A DNA stretch of 64,000 nt from Polydactylus sextarius (GCA_016801845.1 CM028931.1:13463555-13527554), one strand, 5' to 3'. Shown: positions 46,776 through 60,212, numbered from the stretch's first letter. A program made the numbers and translations. Notes: generated from the sequence alone by a model not told the origin.

Positions 46776-46803
46776 ACGCCGCCGCCGCCGCCGCCGCCGC
46801 AGC
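46776..46803 (+). repeat. GCC trinucleotide repeat in the 3' UTR
   Basis: About nine uninterrupted GCC units in an otherwise AT-rich region, 2.4 kb after the stop codon. Confidence 0.9.
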
Positions 46804-46923
46804 CATGTAGAACCCGTCACTGCAACGACACCACAGCCCCTTTCTAGTCGATGCCCTGATTAACCCGCCTGTACAGAGGAAATGACGCGATGGAATTAGA
46901 GAGAATATATATATGAATATATA

Positions 46924-46929
46924 AATAAA
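46924..46929 (+). terminator. Candidate polyadenylation signal AATAAA
   Basis: Canonical AATAAA followed by an A-rich stretch and, about 30-60 bp on, T-rich sequence. It lies 2.5 kb after the fnbp1 stop and is one of two plausible mRNA ends. Confidence 0.4.
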
Positions 46930-47145
46930 GTTTAAAAAGAAAAAAAAAAAAGGAAAAACATCTATTTTAACTATTGAGGGTCTTACCGTTACTTTATCTG
47001 CTTTGCAAAGTAAGACTTCTTTTCCTTTGTAAGGTCTACCAAATGTTGTGGTTTTTTTTGCACTTTTTCATTTGTGTTCCATTTTGGTAGCCCTATGCTT
47101 GTGTTTTTGGAGCACTGAAAACTTTGTATTGTGTTTACCGTGCCA

Positions 47146-47151
47146 ATTAAA
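47146..47151 (+). terminator. Candidate polyadenylation signal ATTAAA
   Basis: ATTAAA is the commonest variant hexamer. It is preceded by a T/GT-rich stretch and followed at about 30-60 bp by GT-rich sequence (gcgttgcgtcgtgatc), the usual arrangement of a cleavage site. It is the last such signal before the minisatellite. Confidence 0.45.
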
Positions 47152-47325
47152 AATGCCTGGAAAATTCAGAGCGTTGCGTCGTGATCTTCTGCGTCACGGT
47201 GTCAGTCGTCACTTTAATCATTCGCAGATAACGCGCCTTGGATGTTTGCGGATGCATCGAGTTGTCAGGTTTTAATTAAATGACGATTAGACCCGCATGT
47301 CATAAGTCTTAGTCATTAGTCCTTC

Positions 47326-48330
47326 AGTGAGAGAGTCACGGTGTTTTATTGTGAAGGAGTCATTCAGTTAGTGAGTCAGGAAGTTTTAGTTTGAAGGAGT
47401 CATTCTGTGAGAGTCAGGGAGTTTTATTGTGAAGGAGTCACTCTGAGAGTCAGGGTGCTTTATTAAATGAGTCATTCTGTGAGAGAGTCGGGGAGTTTTA
47501 TTGTGAAGGAGTCATTCTGTGAGAGTCAGGGAGTTTTATTGTGAAGGAGTCACTCTGAGAGTCAGGGTGCTTTATTAAATGAGTCATTCTGTGAGAGAGT
47601 CAGGGTGTTTTATTGTGAAGGAGTCATTTAGTTAGTGAGTCAGGAAGTTTTATTGTGAAGGAGTCATTCAGTTAGAGAGTCAGGGAGTTTTATTGTGAAG
47701 GAGTCACTCTGTGAGAGAGTCAGGGTGTTTTATTGTGAAGGAGTCATTCAGTTAGTGAGTCAGGAAGTTTTATTGTGAAGGAGGCGTTCAGTTAGAGAGT
47801 CAGGGAGTTTTATTGTGAAGGAGTCACTCTGTGAGAGAGTCAGGGTGTTTTATTGTGAAGGAGTCATTCAGTTAGTGAGTCAGGAAGTTTTATTGTGAAG
47901 GAGTCTTAAATATTCAAGGTGTTTTATTGTGAAGGAGTCATTCAGTTTGAGAGTCAGGGAGTTTTATTGTGAAGGAGTCTTAAATATTCAAGGTGTTTTA
48001 TTGTGAAGGAGTCATTCAGTTTGAGAGTCAGGGAGTTTTATTGTGAAGGAGTCTTAAATATTCAAGGTGTTTTATTGTGAAGGAGTCATTCAGTTTGAGA
48101 GTCAGGGAGTTTTATTGTGAAGGAGGCGTTCAGTTAGAGAGTCAGGGTGTTTTATTTTAAGGGAGTCATTCAGTGAGAGTCAGGGAGTTTTATTGTGAAG
48201 GAGTCTTAAATATTCAAGGTGTTTTATTGTGAAGGAGTCATTCAGTTTGAGAGTCAGGGAGTTTTATTGTGAAGGAATCAGTGAGAGAGTAAAGGAGTTT
48301 TATTGTGAAGGAGTCATTCTGTCAGGAAGA
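47326..48330. repeat. Minisatellite, 34-40-bp units with higher-order structure
   Basis: About 26 tandem units built on gttttattgtgaaggagtca followed by a variable ttcagttagagagtcaggga-type half. Sub-arrays have longer periods: 111 bp (copies from 47421 and 47532), 120 bp (copies ending 47640, 47760 and 47880; 60 bp are identical at 47701 and 47821), and 74 bp (gagtcttaaatattcaagg at 47901, 47975 and 48049, then 48201). Short open frames across it are products of the repeat and not genes. Confidence 0.95.
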
Positions 48331-48384
48331 AAAGAAAAGACACTTGAAAATACTGCAAGTGCAGATTTCTGCTGTTTCCCCTGT

Positions 48385-48403
48385 TGGCCACCAGAGGGTA
48401 GTC
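48385..48403 (+). promoter_or_regulatory. CTCF-like motif just after the minisatellite
   Basis: ttggccaccagagggtagt fits CCASYAGRKGG fully, with T in place of the following C. Confidence 0.3.
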
Positions 48404-50330
48404 ATGTTCCATCAAAATGTGTTAACTTGGCCTCAGAGGAATCTCCAACAGTGTTTTTCTCTCTCCATCCTTCCCTCCCTTCGTTTTCTTTTATTAGACT
48501 ATTTTTCAGAGAGAGTGCAGCCCTTTATTTTAAACATGAGAAAACGCCCACAGGTGGTTGTTGAATTATGCAAACTACACCTCAGAAAGCCTCTTAGCTC
48601 AGAGTCTGGGTTTGTGTTTGACTTTATTTTACTCTCTTGAACTCATCTCTCAGACTGGAGAAAAATCTCCCTCGAGTTGTCTTTTCTCACACACACACAC
48701 ACACTGTCATTATTCTTCCTAATTGCCGCTGTGCCGTTGTTAGATTGCATTTGGCCACCAGACACTGCAGCAGTCACATGTATCGATCTGGCCCTCAGAC
48801 TGATCTGGATTGTGCAGCTGTGATCAGTCCCCAGTCGCCCCACAGAAATAATCAGGCGCACGCTGTGCGGCAGATGCAGCGCTCGCCTCCTCGAGCACAA
48901 GCTCAAACGGCCTAATTGGCCTTTGCCCTCTGGAGCCCGTCGTTGTCGCTGTCACCGTTACTGCCAACGGCCAAAGAAAATGAATCACAACTTAGTTTCC
49001 ATCTTGTCGAACCGATGATGTGTCCAACTCATCAGCTGGTATTATTTGCCGGATTTTATCCTATAGGAAGACAAAAACGTCCGTGACGTCAGCTGTTAAA
49101 AATAGTGTTTGGATGTTTACGTCGTCTTCGAAGCCGTTAAAGTCCAGAAACAGACGCCGAAGAGATGGAACAGATAAGTGGAGATCAGGCGTTTTTTTTT
49201 TTTTTTTTTTTTTAGTTTGATCTGTAGCTATTCACCCAGAATAAAAAAAAAAAACAGGCCACAGCTTTGGGTGTGAACGCGGGGATTGATTCAGCCGACC
49301 TCACGCAGACCTCCCATCTGTCTTCAGCCCCAAATAAGTCAAGAGGAGAATCTCTGAAGACTTGATTCATGCGCTCATGGATCATTCACACTGTTTGCTG
49401 AGGGTTCTTTTAAATCATCATCCACCACCGTGTGGTTACATGTTCAACACGATGCTAATTCGAATTAATTATTCGTTTGAACTCGAGTGACATCGTAAAT
49501 CAAACTAATGAACCTTTGTGGTTATTTCTACGATTCTGGACGCACTTTAAACAGCTTCAGCACATCATACACTTGACTAACAGCAGAATCAGTCTACTCA
49601 GAGTTATTATTTTACTCTCCATGTGCTGGGAGGACAGCACCTTCAGGTAATAACGAACGCGGAGGTTAAAAGCTCTGTTGTTGTACCGTTGTCGAGCCTG
49701 AACAAGCAGCAGGTAGCGGGACGGCAGAGTTACACCGAACTACAACACCTCCTTCACCTCTGACTGTACAAGGCACAAAATGAGTTGAGAGCTCGATGGC
49801 TCGGACAGGTGGAACATGAGATGGGGATGGAGGGTTTGATGAAAACCAAAGCCTCAGGTTGGCAAGCTGTTGGTTCTTTGGGTCCTATGGATTGAAGGAT
49901 GGAGCCTCTATGGTGCTCAAAGCCAACGATGCTAAATCAGACAACAAGATGATCAATGTCATCCTTCATTATTGACTCTAAATACTCAAAGTCCCCAGAT
50001 GGTGTATCCTTAAATCTTTACAGTGTCTTATCGTATCTTATCAAAAGGCCCATTTTTATTTAATATTTCACCGTCAGCCAATGAAACTGCTGTAGCAACC
50101 ATAACCACAACCGATAATTTGAACGACCCGAAATACAAATATTTGCAGATCTTCCCTGGTTCTCCTACTGCCTCTCGGACTTTTACGAAGGACACGAGTT
50201 CGGGGCGTGCACAAGCTCGTCTCTTATTGATTTTTTCGGTCAAGTAAAGTGTCAATTGTAGCTTTGCTTTATATGTTGATATGCTAACATGCTACATCAA
50301 ACCATAGCACTGTACCGGTGTTACCAGTGT

Positions 50331-50490
50331 TGGGGAAGCGGTGGCCTGGTGCCTAAGAAAGCGGATTTGGGTCCGGAAGGTCCTGGGTTCGAATTCAACA
50401 GCTACTGGGTCCCACTCAGGTACCCTTGAGCAAGGTACCATCTGTGCTATGTGCTCAGTGATCACTACAGTATCACTTTCTTTCTTTCTT
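50331..50490 (+). mobile_element. tRNA-derived SINE
   Basis: The head gggaagcggtggcctggtgc resembles a tRNA 5' half with A box. A perfect RNA polymerase III B box GGTTCGAATTC lies at 50386-50396. Then comes the fish SINE phrase ggtacccttgagcaaggtac, and the tail is a tttc microsatellite. Spacing between the boxes fits a tRNA-derived promoter. The central phrase is typical of teleost V-SINE-type elements; the exact family is not assigned. Confidence 0.7.
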
Positions 50491-53400
50491 AGCATGCTAA
50501 CAGTGCCGCCAGCACAGCTGCCATCTTGTTCACGTCTTTTGTTTTTTGTGAAGTCCACACAGATATCTGAGATTTTAAATTCTGACATTTGATCAAATAT
50601 TTTCCTTTCCCGTGATTTAATGAACGTGCAGCACCGTCATCAGTTGATAATATACAGGACCTCTGCACGTGTCTCTGTACACGTGGAAACTACATCAGAG
50701 TTTTGTTACTTCTCGCCGCATGACTTGGACTCGGGGTGACTTCACTCCGAAATCATCAAAATCCAATGAGACTCAACTCTCGACCCCGACGCCACTTTCA
50801 CGAAGCGACTCGACTTGGACACGGACTCGCGATGTGAAAGATTTAAGACTTTTTCCAAACGTCCAAAAGAGGGAAAGATCCTAAAACTTGATTCGTCTTG
50901 ATTTCTTTTAAGAAAAAAAAACGTTTCCCTACAACGGCCGAATCAGCTCAGTTTTACCTGAATATCCTCCTGCGTCAGCGTTCACCTTTTTTTTTTGGTG
51001 GATCAATAAAACCTGGTGCATAAATTCTCCAGCCTGTTTGAGGGTTGTAATAGGTTTTTGGCCGGTCACCGTTGTGTGTTTTACCTGCTGCTTTTCTGTC
51101 TGTTCCATTACTGGTTTGTTCCTGTCTAGTCTGAATGTGAGCGTGCTCCGTCTGATGGGGAAAGCACACCTCTGGAGATCAGCCTAGTCTGTCCCGTCAT
51201 TATAGCGCGGTGGGTGATGCTGTCCGTCTGTGAAACGCATCAAACCCGTCACACTACCTGCGCGACTTGTTTTGTTGTTCTGGGCTAAATTTAAGATTCA
51301 GGACAAAAAAAGAAAAGTAGCCATTTTGTACATCAACTTCCCTCCACATGTTCAAACATTGTTCCCGTTGATGATTAATATGGCTTCATATTATTTATGT
51401 CTCATACACAACGTTAGCCAGCAGACCCGGAGGGCCTCGTGGACCTCTTTTCTAATGAAGTTACAGCATGGATACAGTGCAGGTGTGCGGAGTGAAGGAT
51501 GTTATTATTCACAGTCTTTGTAATGGCAACGTCAAATCAAGCCTGGAATGAGTAAACATCATTCAGCGCTGAACAGCGTTTAGCAGCTGGTCTGCTGCAG
51601 CTTCGTCCTCTGGGCTGGGACCGATTCAACTTGGGTGAGTTGAGTTGTTTTGTGAACAAAGCCAAAATATGTTGGATCTTTTCCAAAAAAAAAAAAAAAA
51701 AAAAAAAAAGAGTGAAGAGAAAGAGGAAGACACAAGCCACCAGCGATCAACAATAGGCCGAGTCGCGCCTGTTCAGCTTCATGTCACAGACGTGTTGTTA
51801 ATAGGACATACTTTTAAATTTAGAGACAAAACACAATGGTATTCACAGAAGCATTTCCCAAAGCGAAACCACAGACGTTTTGCCAGTGTAACAAAGAAGT
51901 TCTATGAAAATCGAGAATGAATAAGGTCAGAGAGACACTGGTTCCTCCATCTGGAATAGATATGCTGTCAGCAGGCTGGGACCTGAGCTGAGCTCTGATA
52001 ATACTTGGACTGTGGCGTCAGTTTTCTATAAATTCTGCACATTATGGTGCTCTGAGTCACAGCTCAGGCACAGTCAAGCAGTAATGTGAGCTCAACAAAT
52101 GTCTATGAGGATTTAAAAAAAAAAAAGAAAATCTGTCACAGAAATATCATATAACATAATATAAGTTGTTGGAAGCAGGGAGGTGATTGGATGAACCATC
52201 TGTCCGTCATTACCCGACTTCAACCAATCACCATCTCGAAGCCTGGCGCGATGGATTCTCACCGTCTGCCTCGTAAAGTTGACAAATCTGGTGCAGAGAG
52301 TAGAAATTGAGTTATGGTTCGGCCCCCGAACGAGCCCCGGAGCCCATTCAGGGCACGTACCACTTAGGGAAGTCATAACTTTCTCAGAGCTGAAACAGCA
52401 GGAGGTTAAGGCACCATTCATGTGCGCTATAAGTTTACGCCGTTCCTGGGGGGGCGTGTCTGCAGATACTTTTCACTTTCCCCACAGCAGGCTCGGCCGC
52501 TGCTAGCCGCTCATCTCTGCTCTTTAATTAGCCGCTGCTAATTAGAGACAAAAAGGCGTACAACCGTGGGTCGGAGACCGTAAAACATTTCACAATCTAA
52601 CTCTCTCTCTTTCCACGTGCACACTCACGTTCAGTTTTTTTTCCCCAACTTTTTGGTATTTCTCTGCAGGCATCAGCAAAAAAATGATGATGGATCCCAT
52701 TTATTCTTTGGCGCAGTAGTGGAAAATATGCTGCCACTGAGTGTGTGTGTGTGCTTCCTACCAGAGTGGCAAACTCAGCATTGCTGCATTTGTGTTCATG
52801 TGAAATGTAAAATATTTCTCTGAATGGTTTTTGAATTTGGCCCATTTATACAAAAGCTTGTTCTCTGGACATCGAAGGAGATCAAAACTGCCATGATGTT
52901 AATTTTCTGGTATTGCTACGTTTTCAGAATAGGAGTAACTTGATGAGTCTATATTTCCATTCATAGCTCACTGGATGTTAAAGACTTTTCTTTGTGTGGT
53001 TTTGGAAACGTGTGTTCGGGAGTCCCTGTGAGAAAGAAAGCAACATTGAGCAAACAAACCGTCACCTTTAAAAAGAAGAAAACCCCCAACACCACCACCA
53101 ACAATGAAATTCCTCAGTTGACCTCTCCACCTTGACTTGTAATTTGGTTACAACTGTGGCTCGGAGCCACACAGTCAGATTGCAGTGTGACATTTTTACC
53201 AGAGGGACGGTTTGAAATGAGCTCGCCCCCAAGTGTCATCATCCTCTTTTTAGATCCCACAATAAATCACACACACACACACACACTGCCATGGAAAATG
53301 ACATTTGGAAATGAACGTATTCACAGCGAATACCAGAGCGTATGAGTGTAAGGAATGCCTTCACCGCAGGACAAAGGAACGTCTGTTGCCCCAGTCGCTC

Positions 53401-53589
53401 TTTGTAATCTTTGGACACTTTTATAAGGTTCTTTTTTTTTCTACTTGTTCTTCTTCTACCCGGTGCGACGGCAGCTAAGGCAAACGTCCAGACCAGTTCG
53501 ACCACCTCTGACTCCAAATAGCCGTACCACAACGGAGTCGTCTCGCAACCAAAGATGGTCTGACCGCTCTCACGCGGAGCCGGTGCCGA

Positions 53590-53616
53590 ATCCGTGCACT
53601 AATTAAGTGCACGGAT
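53590..53616. repeat. Perfect 11-bp-arm palindrome
   Basis: Arms atccgtgcact and agtgcacggat around an aatta loop. Perfectly paired over 11 bp; no T-run follows and no gene is near. Confidence 0.85.
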
Positions 53617-55202
53617 CCTTCCCAACCGTTTGGAAAGTGAGAACATGGACACAGGCGGCCAGACAGACAAACCCCTAATGGACGCCGCTTGTAAACAAAC
53701 CCTTGTCTCTCTCGCTTCCTTTTACCTCATAAACTGCAAACTGAATTTAATTAACATCTTTATGATGGTTGGAGTATGTAAAAAAGAAAAAAAAAAATAA
53801 AATAATAATCTTATATTAGACTCTACAGGTGCGAGCCTCTTGTAAAAATGAAAAGTTAATCTTCAAATATTGAAAATCTCATCTTAAAACACCTAATTGG
53901 CCTTTTTAACAGTACATTAACTTGTAGCTGATGTTATTTTGCCAGAAGCCGAGCCAATTATATTCCGTTTTCTTCCTAAGAAAACAGTTAACAAGGGTGT
54001 TGCGTGGACAGTGTCCTATATTCAAGAGTCCTATGGGAAATTATATTGGCAAAAAGAAAAAAATCAAATAGGTCAACATGACCAAATAAGGCCTTTTAGA
54101 GATGACTCAGGATTGCTGTTATGAATCATACGGTATATTGCAATAAACCTGGATGCTGGTCCAGCTTCTGAGGGTGTCTCTGTCTACTACTGAGAGATGG
54201 CCTCCACCCTGGATGACCCAAAAACAAGGCTTAATTAAGAGGCCTTGTCACAACTGAAATCCCAGGGCGCCTGTAGGACAGCGGATCTCATTTCTTCCAG
54301 TTAATTCATGAGATGTCTCGCTCTTACCGCGGCCCCGTCCCACGTCCAAATCGATTATCAATCACAGAGAGGATTCCCTCGAGGTTCGCTAATGAAAATC
54401 TGGCTGAAACCATGCGAGTTAGCGGGTTTAAACAAGGGACGGAGCTTTGGCTTTGGCTCGTCCTCGCTCTCTCTCATCCGACACGCAACCAACATTCCTT
54501 GTATGATTTCTTGGTTTGTCGAAAAATCGTACAAAACTCGCTTCTGACAGTTGAAAATGTTGCCAACGCTCGCACTGTAATTTTGTCATAATGAATTGGG
54601 TACCAATAACTTTCTTACAGCTTCTTTCTGGTACTTAACTGTAGACGCTGTGGAAGAAAACAACACTATAGGGAACAAATGAGAAACAATTGGGGAATTA
54701 AGGAGGAAAAAAAAACATTACACTGTAAGGTATTTTGATTTGTACAATAAAAATCACAGTATTTTAAAGTGTTACCAAGATGTTTACCGTTTCAGCTGCG
54801 TTAAATTATTCTTGGGCACAACAAGTAGTAAAACAACATGGGTGTTGGAAAGTAATGGCAAACATTTTGGCACTTAGCAAAGCTTTAGAATTTAGATGTC
54901 CAGTTGATATCTAGCAACATTTGCAGTCTGTGTTTTTCCTTCTGTTTTGGTTACAACCTCTGAGGTAAATATGTACCACAGTGCTCACAAACAATTGCCT
55001 GCGGTTGCTGAAAATGGATGATAATGGAGCATATTGACTAGAAAACCATGAATGAAAGCTTAACTGCCGCTTGAACCCGAGTAAAACTATAATCTAGAAG
55101 CTTAATGGTGGCTAATGTTTGAAATTTAAGACCAACTAACATAGCGCAGGGTGTCACGGGAACATATTTTAAAGATTTAAATGCAAAACTAAAACAAGAA
55201 AA

Positions 55203-55290
55203 ACATCCATCCATCCATTAGTGATGTAGCTTGTTATGTTGATGGTCATGCAGGGAGGTTGGAGCTAATCCCAGCTGACTGTAGGAGAGA
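55203..55290 (-). repeat. Fragment of the tccatccatta teleost repeat
   Basis: Starts with catccatccatccattagtg and continues to ggagctaatcccagctgact, the same order as the copy at 16105-16310. The later parts are missing. Confidence 0.5.
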
Positions 55291-57334
55291 GATTTGCCAG
55301 GTTTGTCTCCTTGTGTTTTTTGCCCTGCTGTGCTCCCTCTCCCTTGTGTCTCTTATGTATTTGTGTTGCTGGGTGCCACTTCCTGATTGGTCTCCTGCTG
55401 TTCCACCTGCACACCAGATTCCCCATCAGCCTCATCAGGACACAGTAGTTTAACAAACCACACCAGATCACATGCTAACAGCACCGGACCAAACTAGTTC
55501 CAGTCGCTTTTCTGCACGTCTCTAACCCGCTGCCTTTTATTTTCTCTTGTTCCAGATCCCACATGCTTTTTTTTTTTTTTTTTTTTTACCTGTCTGACAG
55601 CCACATGTAGCAACCTCCCCATTCGTCCACACCTGTTTGGTTTCAAACCAGCTCCATCCAGTCTCTTAAACTATTTTAACAAGACTGTGTCCTATGTATT
55701 GTGTCCTGCTCTTGGGTCCACATAACAAACGTCAGACGTCACAACAGCTACGGGCAGTTTTAAAAGTCGCCAATTAACCCAACTTTTCGGACTGCCGGGA
55801 CGAAAATGACCCAAAATGTCGACCCAAAATGCTCTAAGCTTTGTGTCTTTAAAAGCAACCGAATCGATAAAAACTTGAGGGAATGTAGGTAGGTGGGAAG
55901 ATTTTCTACTTTTTCATGTTTTTTTTTTTTTTTTTTTACTGAAACTTTTGTTCACGAGAGTTAAAAGAAGTCAAAAAAAAAAAAGCGCTCCCCCTAATGG
56001 TTGACGGTTGCTCGTCCCTGCCGTCGTTTTTGACAAGTCTTCGCAGGACAAGCACAGGTGTGGTTAATTATCGATGATCGCCCACTGGGACCCATGAAGT
56101 CAGCAGAGTCATCGTTAGTGTGATTGGTTGCACCTGTGATGTTCCTGCCATAACGAGCTAAAACATCACGGGATGGTCTTCACAGACATCCTGTGAAAAC
56201 AATAATATAACCTGGTTTTCATCTTCAGTAATGTTGTTGCCTGGGAATAAACCATTGCTTGTCTTATCTTTCGCATTTGATTAAAATCACTATAAATGGT
56301 GTTTTCATCCATTCCTATGCAGATGACACACAACTTTTTACGTGGCTATAAAACCTCTATAAAAAAATAATGTGACAGCTAAACAGCCCCCGTCATTTAT
56401 TTTGCACATCCCTCATCACTCTTGTTGCAGGTGAGATTTCGCAGGCTTCATACTGCATTTCCTCATTTGACAGTCACATGAAGGCAAAATCCAAAACAAG
56501 CACAATTTCTTTTTTGTTATACATCTGGGAAGTATCTTCAGGATTACATGTTTCCTCTATTTCGCTGACCTAGAAAAACTGATTCATGTTTTTGTTTCTT
56601 CCAGTATCATCCGGTGCAGAGTTTTCTGGCTCGGTTGCCTTCTGTGTCAGAAATGTCAAATCTAGTCAAGATTTAGCAGCATTGTGATTTTATTCAACGG
56701 TGAACATGAACGCATTTCCCTCCTGTCTTTGCCTTTAAGAGCTGTTTCATCAGTGGGTTATAACAAACATCCACCTTGTCTTCCACCTCACCTGGCAACA
56801 GTAACCTTGTGTCGACTTCCCTGCTGTCTTTCCTTTTCCTTCTCGTGTCTCCCACTGAGCCTCGTGCTGCTGTCTGGAGGCTTCAGCTCCCAAACACGAG
56901 GGCATGTACTGTAATACATGTCTGACTGCACTTCCAAACTGGGGTTTTATTGCACACAAGTAAAGCAGCAAAACACTGATAAACATTCCTTTTCATTTAT
57001 GATTAATTCATCTTCAGCCAGATGGCAAATTAGCTTGACAGCTGTATGCTAACGGTGCTTGTTTTATCAAAGGGAGAGCAAAGCTTTATAACATCAACTA
57101 TATCTTTATTTACCCTTTGCATTATTTTTACTGGGATTCAACATAAAGAAACAAAAACATTCCTTCCACTTTGTTCTTGACAAGGAAAAGTTTAAAGGCG
57201 CCCTGTTGATTTTCCTTGTCAGCACATAAAATATATATTTGCATCCACTCTCTCAGAAGAGAGCTTTGAGGGGTATTCTTGAGGTCTAACAGACATATTG
57301 AATAGATTTCATTGCTTGTAAAACATTTGCAAAG

Positions 57335-57590
57335 GAGGCTTTGTGGTGCAGTGGTTAGCACTGTCGCCTCACAGCGTGAAGGTTCTTGGTCTGGTGTGGA
57401 GGTTGCTCTCGCCGTGGGTTTCCTTTGGGTACACTGGATTCCTGCTTAAGTCCAAAGACACTGGAGACTCTAAATTGGTGTGAATGTGAACACAAATGGT
57501 TGTTTATCTCTATGTGTTAACCCTGTGATGAACTGGTGCCCTAGGTCTCTTAGACGAAAAGCCATAAAGCTAATGGATGGATCCAACAGT
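57335..57590 (+). repeat. tRNA-like SINE or related dispersed repeat
   Basis: Begins tttgtggtgcagtggttagc, then tgtcgcctcacagcg, aaagacactggagactctaa, tgtgaatgtgaacacaaatg, and ends near taatggatggatcc. The head resembles a tRNA A-box region and the body is the common teleost repeat whose tail is seen reversed at 16105 and 55203. The copy is diverged. Confidence 0.6.
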
Positions 57591-60192
57591 TGTCTATGAC
57601 ATGATACACTATAGGGAAGTAAGTCACGCCCCTTCAGTTGTCCCCACTGAGTCCTTGACTATTAGTGTGAGTCAAGGCTATGTTTGTGGTGTAATTGATT
57701 TATCTGCTTCTGAAAATACGTAACTGGTTCGACTACAAACCAAATAGTCTCATAGGTGACGTGACGTCACAATTTCTCCTCGACAATGTCTCCAGATTTA
57801 TAGTGGTTTAATACTTCCTGGAAGAAGGAGGTGAAGCTCCCCAAAGTGACCGCCGCTATTGAGAGAGTAGATGGGGGTGACTTAGGCTCCCTATCGCAGC
57901 ACAGGAGCACAGGTAGAATGTCGTTTCATCTTTCATCTAACATTAGCCAACATTTCCACCACGACACCAAGGTTTCTGGTCAATAAACTCCACTACCATC
58001 CATTATCAAGTCTGTAAGCTAATGTTTTTGTCTTAAACTTGATAACATTAGCTACAATTAAGGTAATAGCCATACAAAACCAAACAACAACAGTGCGTTT
58101 TAGCCTTTTTAAGCATTTTTTTTTTTTTTGTCAGGTTTTCCAGTCAAAACCCCGTCTGCACCCGTTTCTATTAACAGCATGCAACTCAGCTTGTTAGCAT
58201 CGTGGGGTGTTTTGTAGATATTTTTGGAACCAGTATTGTTTACATCCATGTTTATTAGTAGGTTAGCTTCTTGGCTCTGTGTTTTTATAGACACATTCTC
58301 ACATTTCCAGGTGTGGGAAAAAAAAGGTTGAATGTTACCTGAAGGCATCCAGGCAGATGTATTGCGACGTACTTAAAAAATACTTAGGGGAGGTTAGAAA
58401 ACCATAACCTAACCTAATGGTAAAAATCATTCATAGTGTAGCATGAATGCTGCTATTGTCGTACCCTAATTACAACGTGTGGTGAATATGATTGAAGGTG
58501 AAATTTAACAACGTTGTAATTGAACAGAGTGCAATGTGAGTAAGACAAATGTTTTCGATTGACATAATAGCTTTTTTAGAGAAGTACGAAATAGAAAAAA
58601 AAAAAAATATATATTCCAACAGGTCTCAGCCTTTTTGGAAGAAGTTAATATGTGAACTATTGATATTGGCCCATGTCTTGAAACTATTGGACCAAAATGG
58701 CTGGCGTCCTATTATACAAATATTTTTTCCCCCCCTTCTAAAAATACAGACAAGTGTTATTAAATGGAGCACGACTGGCTACTTGAGAGTGTTTGGAAAG
58801 ATTTCAAAATGGACTCTCAATAATCTATCACTTATATGGAGCTTGCTGCGGTTGTGTTTGCTTTAAGGAAGCGTGGTGAAAGTGCCCCAGTGATTCTCCA
58901 GCTCCTAGTTGATGAAGTGGCTAATGTAGTGAGTGATTTTCTCAGCCTGACTTCAAGAGATTTGGACTTCAACGGAAGATTTTGGCCAAAAATTCAAATT
59001 CACTATCACAGGAAACTAAAGCCAGGTGTGAGACTCTCCCTTTTTTCCCCCTCCTCCATCTCTTTAAGATATTTTTTTTTTTTTTTTTTTTTTTTGGCCA
59101 GTGTCAGATGGACTCAGAGATTACTTCTCAACGTCGTTTGATTATGAAACGCAGCCGAGAATAACAGAGCGAGCAAAGGTGCCACTCGGATCAGGACAGA
59201 TTAGCCACAGCTGGGAAATCTGTCACCCTGCCTTTTGTAGAGAAACCACCCAGCAGAGAGGAAAAAAAAAAAACCAAAACAAAAAAAAAAAAAAAAAAAA
59301 AACAGAAAGGGGATTTAAATTCAGAGGGAATAAAGCCAAGATTTGGCCTTATTTTTAATCACAACAGAGAATCAAAAGCAAGTGTCTGTGGGCTGTTTGG
59401 ATCGTTTGCTTTAAGTCTTGTGCCCTCACAAGATCTTTTTATAGGAAAAGAAGGAGAGCTTCAGATACAAACCAAGGCTGTGTTGTATGTGGGTGGGCTG
59501 GGGATGTAATCTTCACAGCTAAAGTGAAATAATCTGATTAAAGTCGGCGATTAGCTCCTAAACTGATCTACTAGGCTGTTTGAAACACATTGAGATGGCA
59601 GAGATGAGAGTCCCTGTGTCGATGTGGCATTACATTGCAAACACCGTGAGCTGTGGAAGTGATACAGCATTGAACTTTCTAGGGAAAATGTTAAGAAAAT
59701 AAAGAGCTTTACAACTGTTACTTGTAGTGGGAGAGACACAGGTGGAACTAATGACACTGATGATCCCTCTGTTCCATTAGATGTCCCAGTAAGACATACC
59801 ACTGAGTCATAATACTCGAGCACTGGGAGTGGAGATGGATGGTGGCCATCATTAATGGTATTAGTTACGCCTGCGGCTGACAGGACTATTGATCTGGTCC
59901 CAAAACCACTTGTATATAGACTGCAGTGAGATAAAAAAAAAAAAAAACAAATCAATATGTTTTATTGCTGTTTACCAAAAGGAAATGATAGAAAATGTGC
60001 AATAGATATCAGTCACGTTGTATCTTTAGAAAACCACCGCAATGACTATTAAAATTTAGTGTTAGAGAGTGAAATGTTTTCCACTGATTTTAATAGTTAT
60101 TTGTTTTCTGAGGTGTTCCTGGAGCTGTCTCGCCACCATCCGCCGTTTATTTTTAATGTTTTGCAGCTGTGAGCAGCTACGGACACACTCTT

Positions 60193-60212
60193 TGGCCACT
60201 TGAGGGCAGCAG
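60193..60212 (+). promoter_or_regulatory. CTCF-like motif
   Basis: tggccacttgagggcagcag fits the CTCF core except for T at the central A. The downstream gcagcag also fits. Confidence 0.3.

Larger units (their letters stand above)
44386..47170 (+). other. fnbp1: fnbp1 3' untranslated region (end approximate)
   Basis: No coding content follows the stop at 44385. The stretch is T/A-rich with many homopolymer runs, an AT microsatellite near 45755 and a GCC repeat at 46776. Open frames here are low-complexity and have no family resemblance. The end is set by candidate polyadenylation signals at 46924 and 47146, and the minisatellite starts soon after. Where the mRNA actually ends needs 3' RNA data. 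Confidence 0.55.

Noticed and set aside
47326..48330. CRISPR-like array
   Set aside because: The regular repeats are directly abutting tandem units with related variable halves, with no unique spacers, and the genome is vertebrate.
48229..48640. Open frames with repeated REFYCEG-like peptides
   Set aside because: Simply the translation of the end of the minisatellite.
53939..54124. 61-codon frame with a protein-like look (MPEAEPIIFRFLPKK…)
   Set aside because: No splice context, no family recognised, surrounded by AT-rich non-coding sequence.
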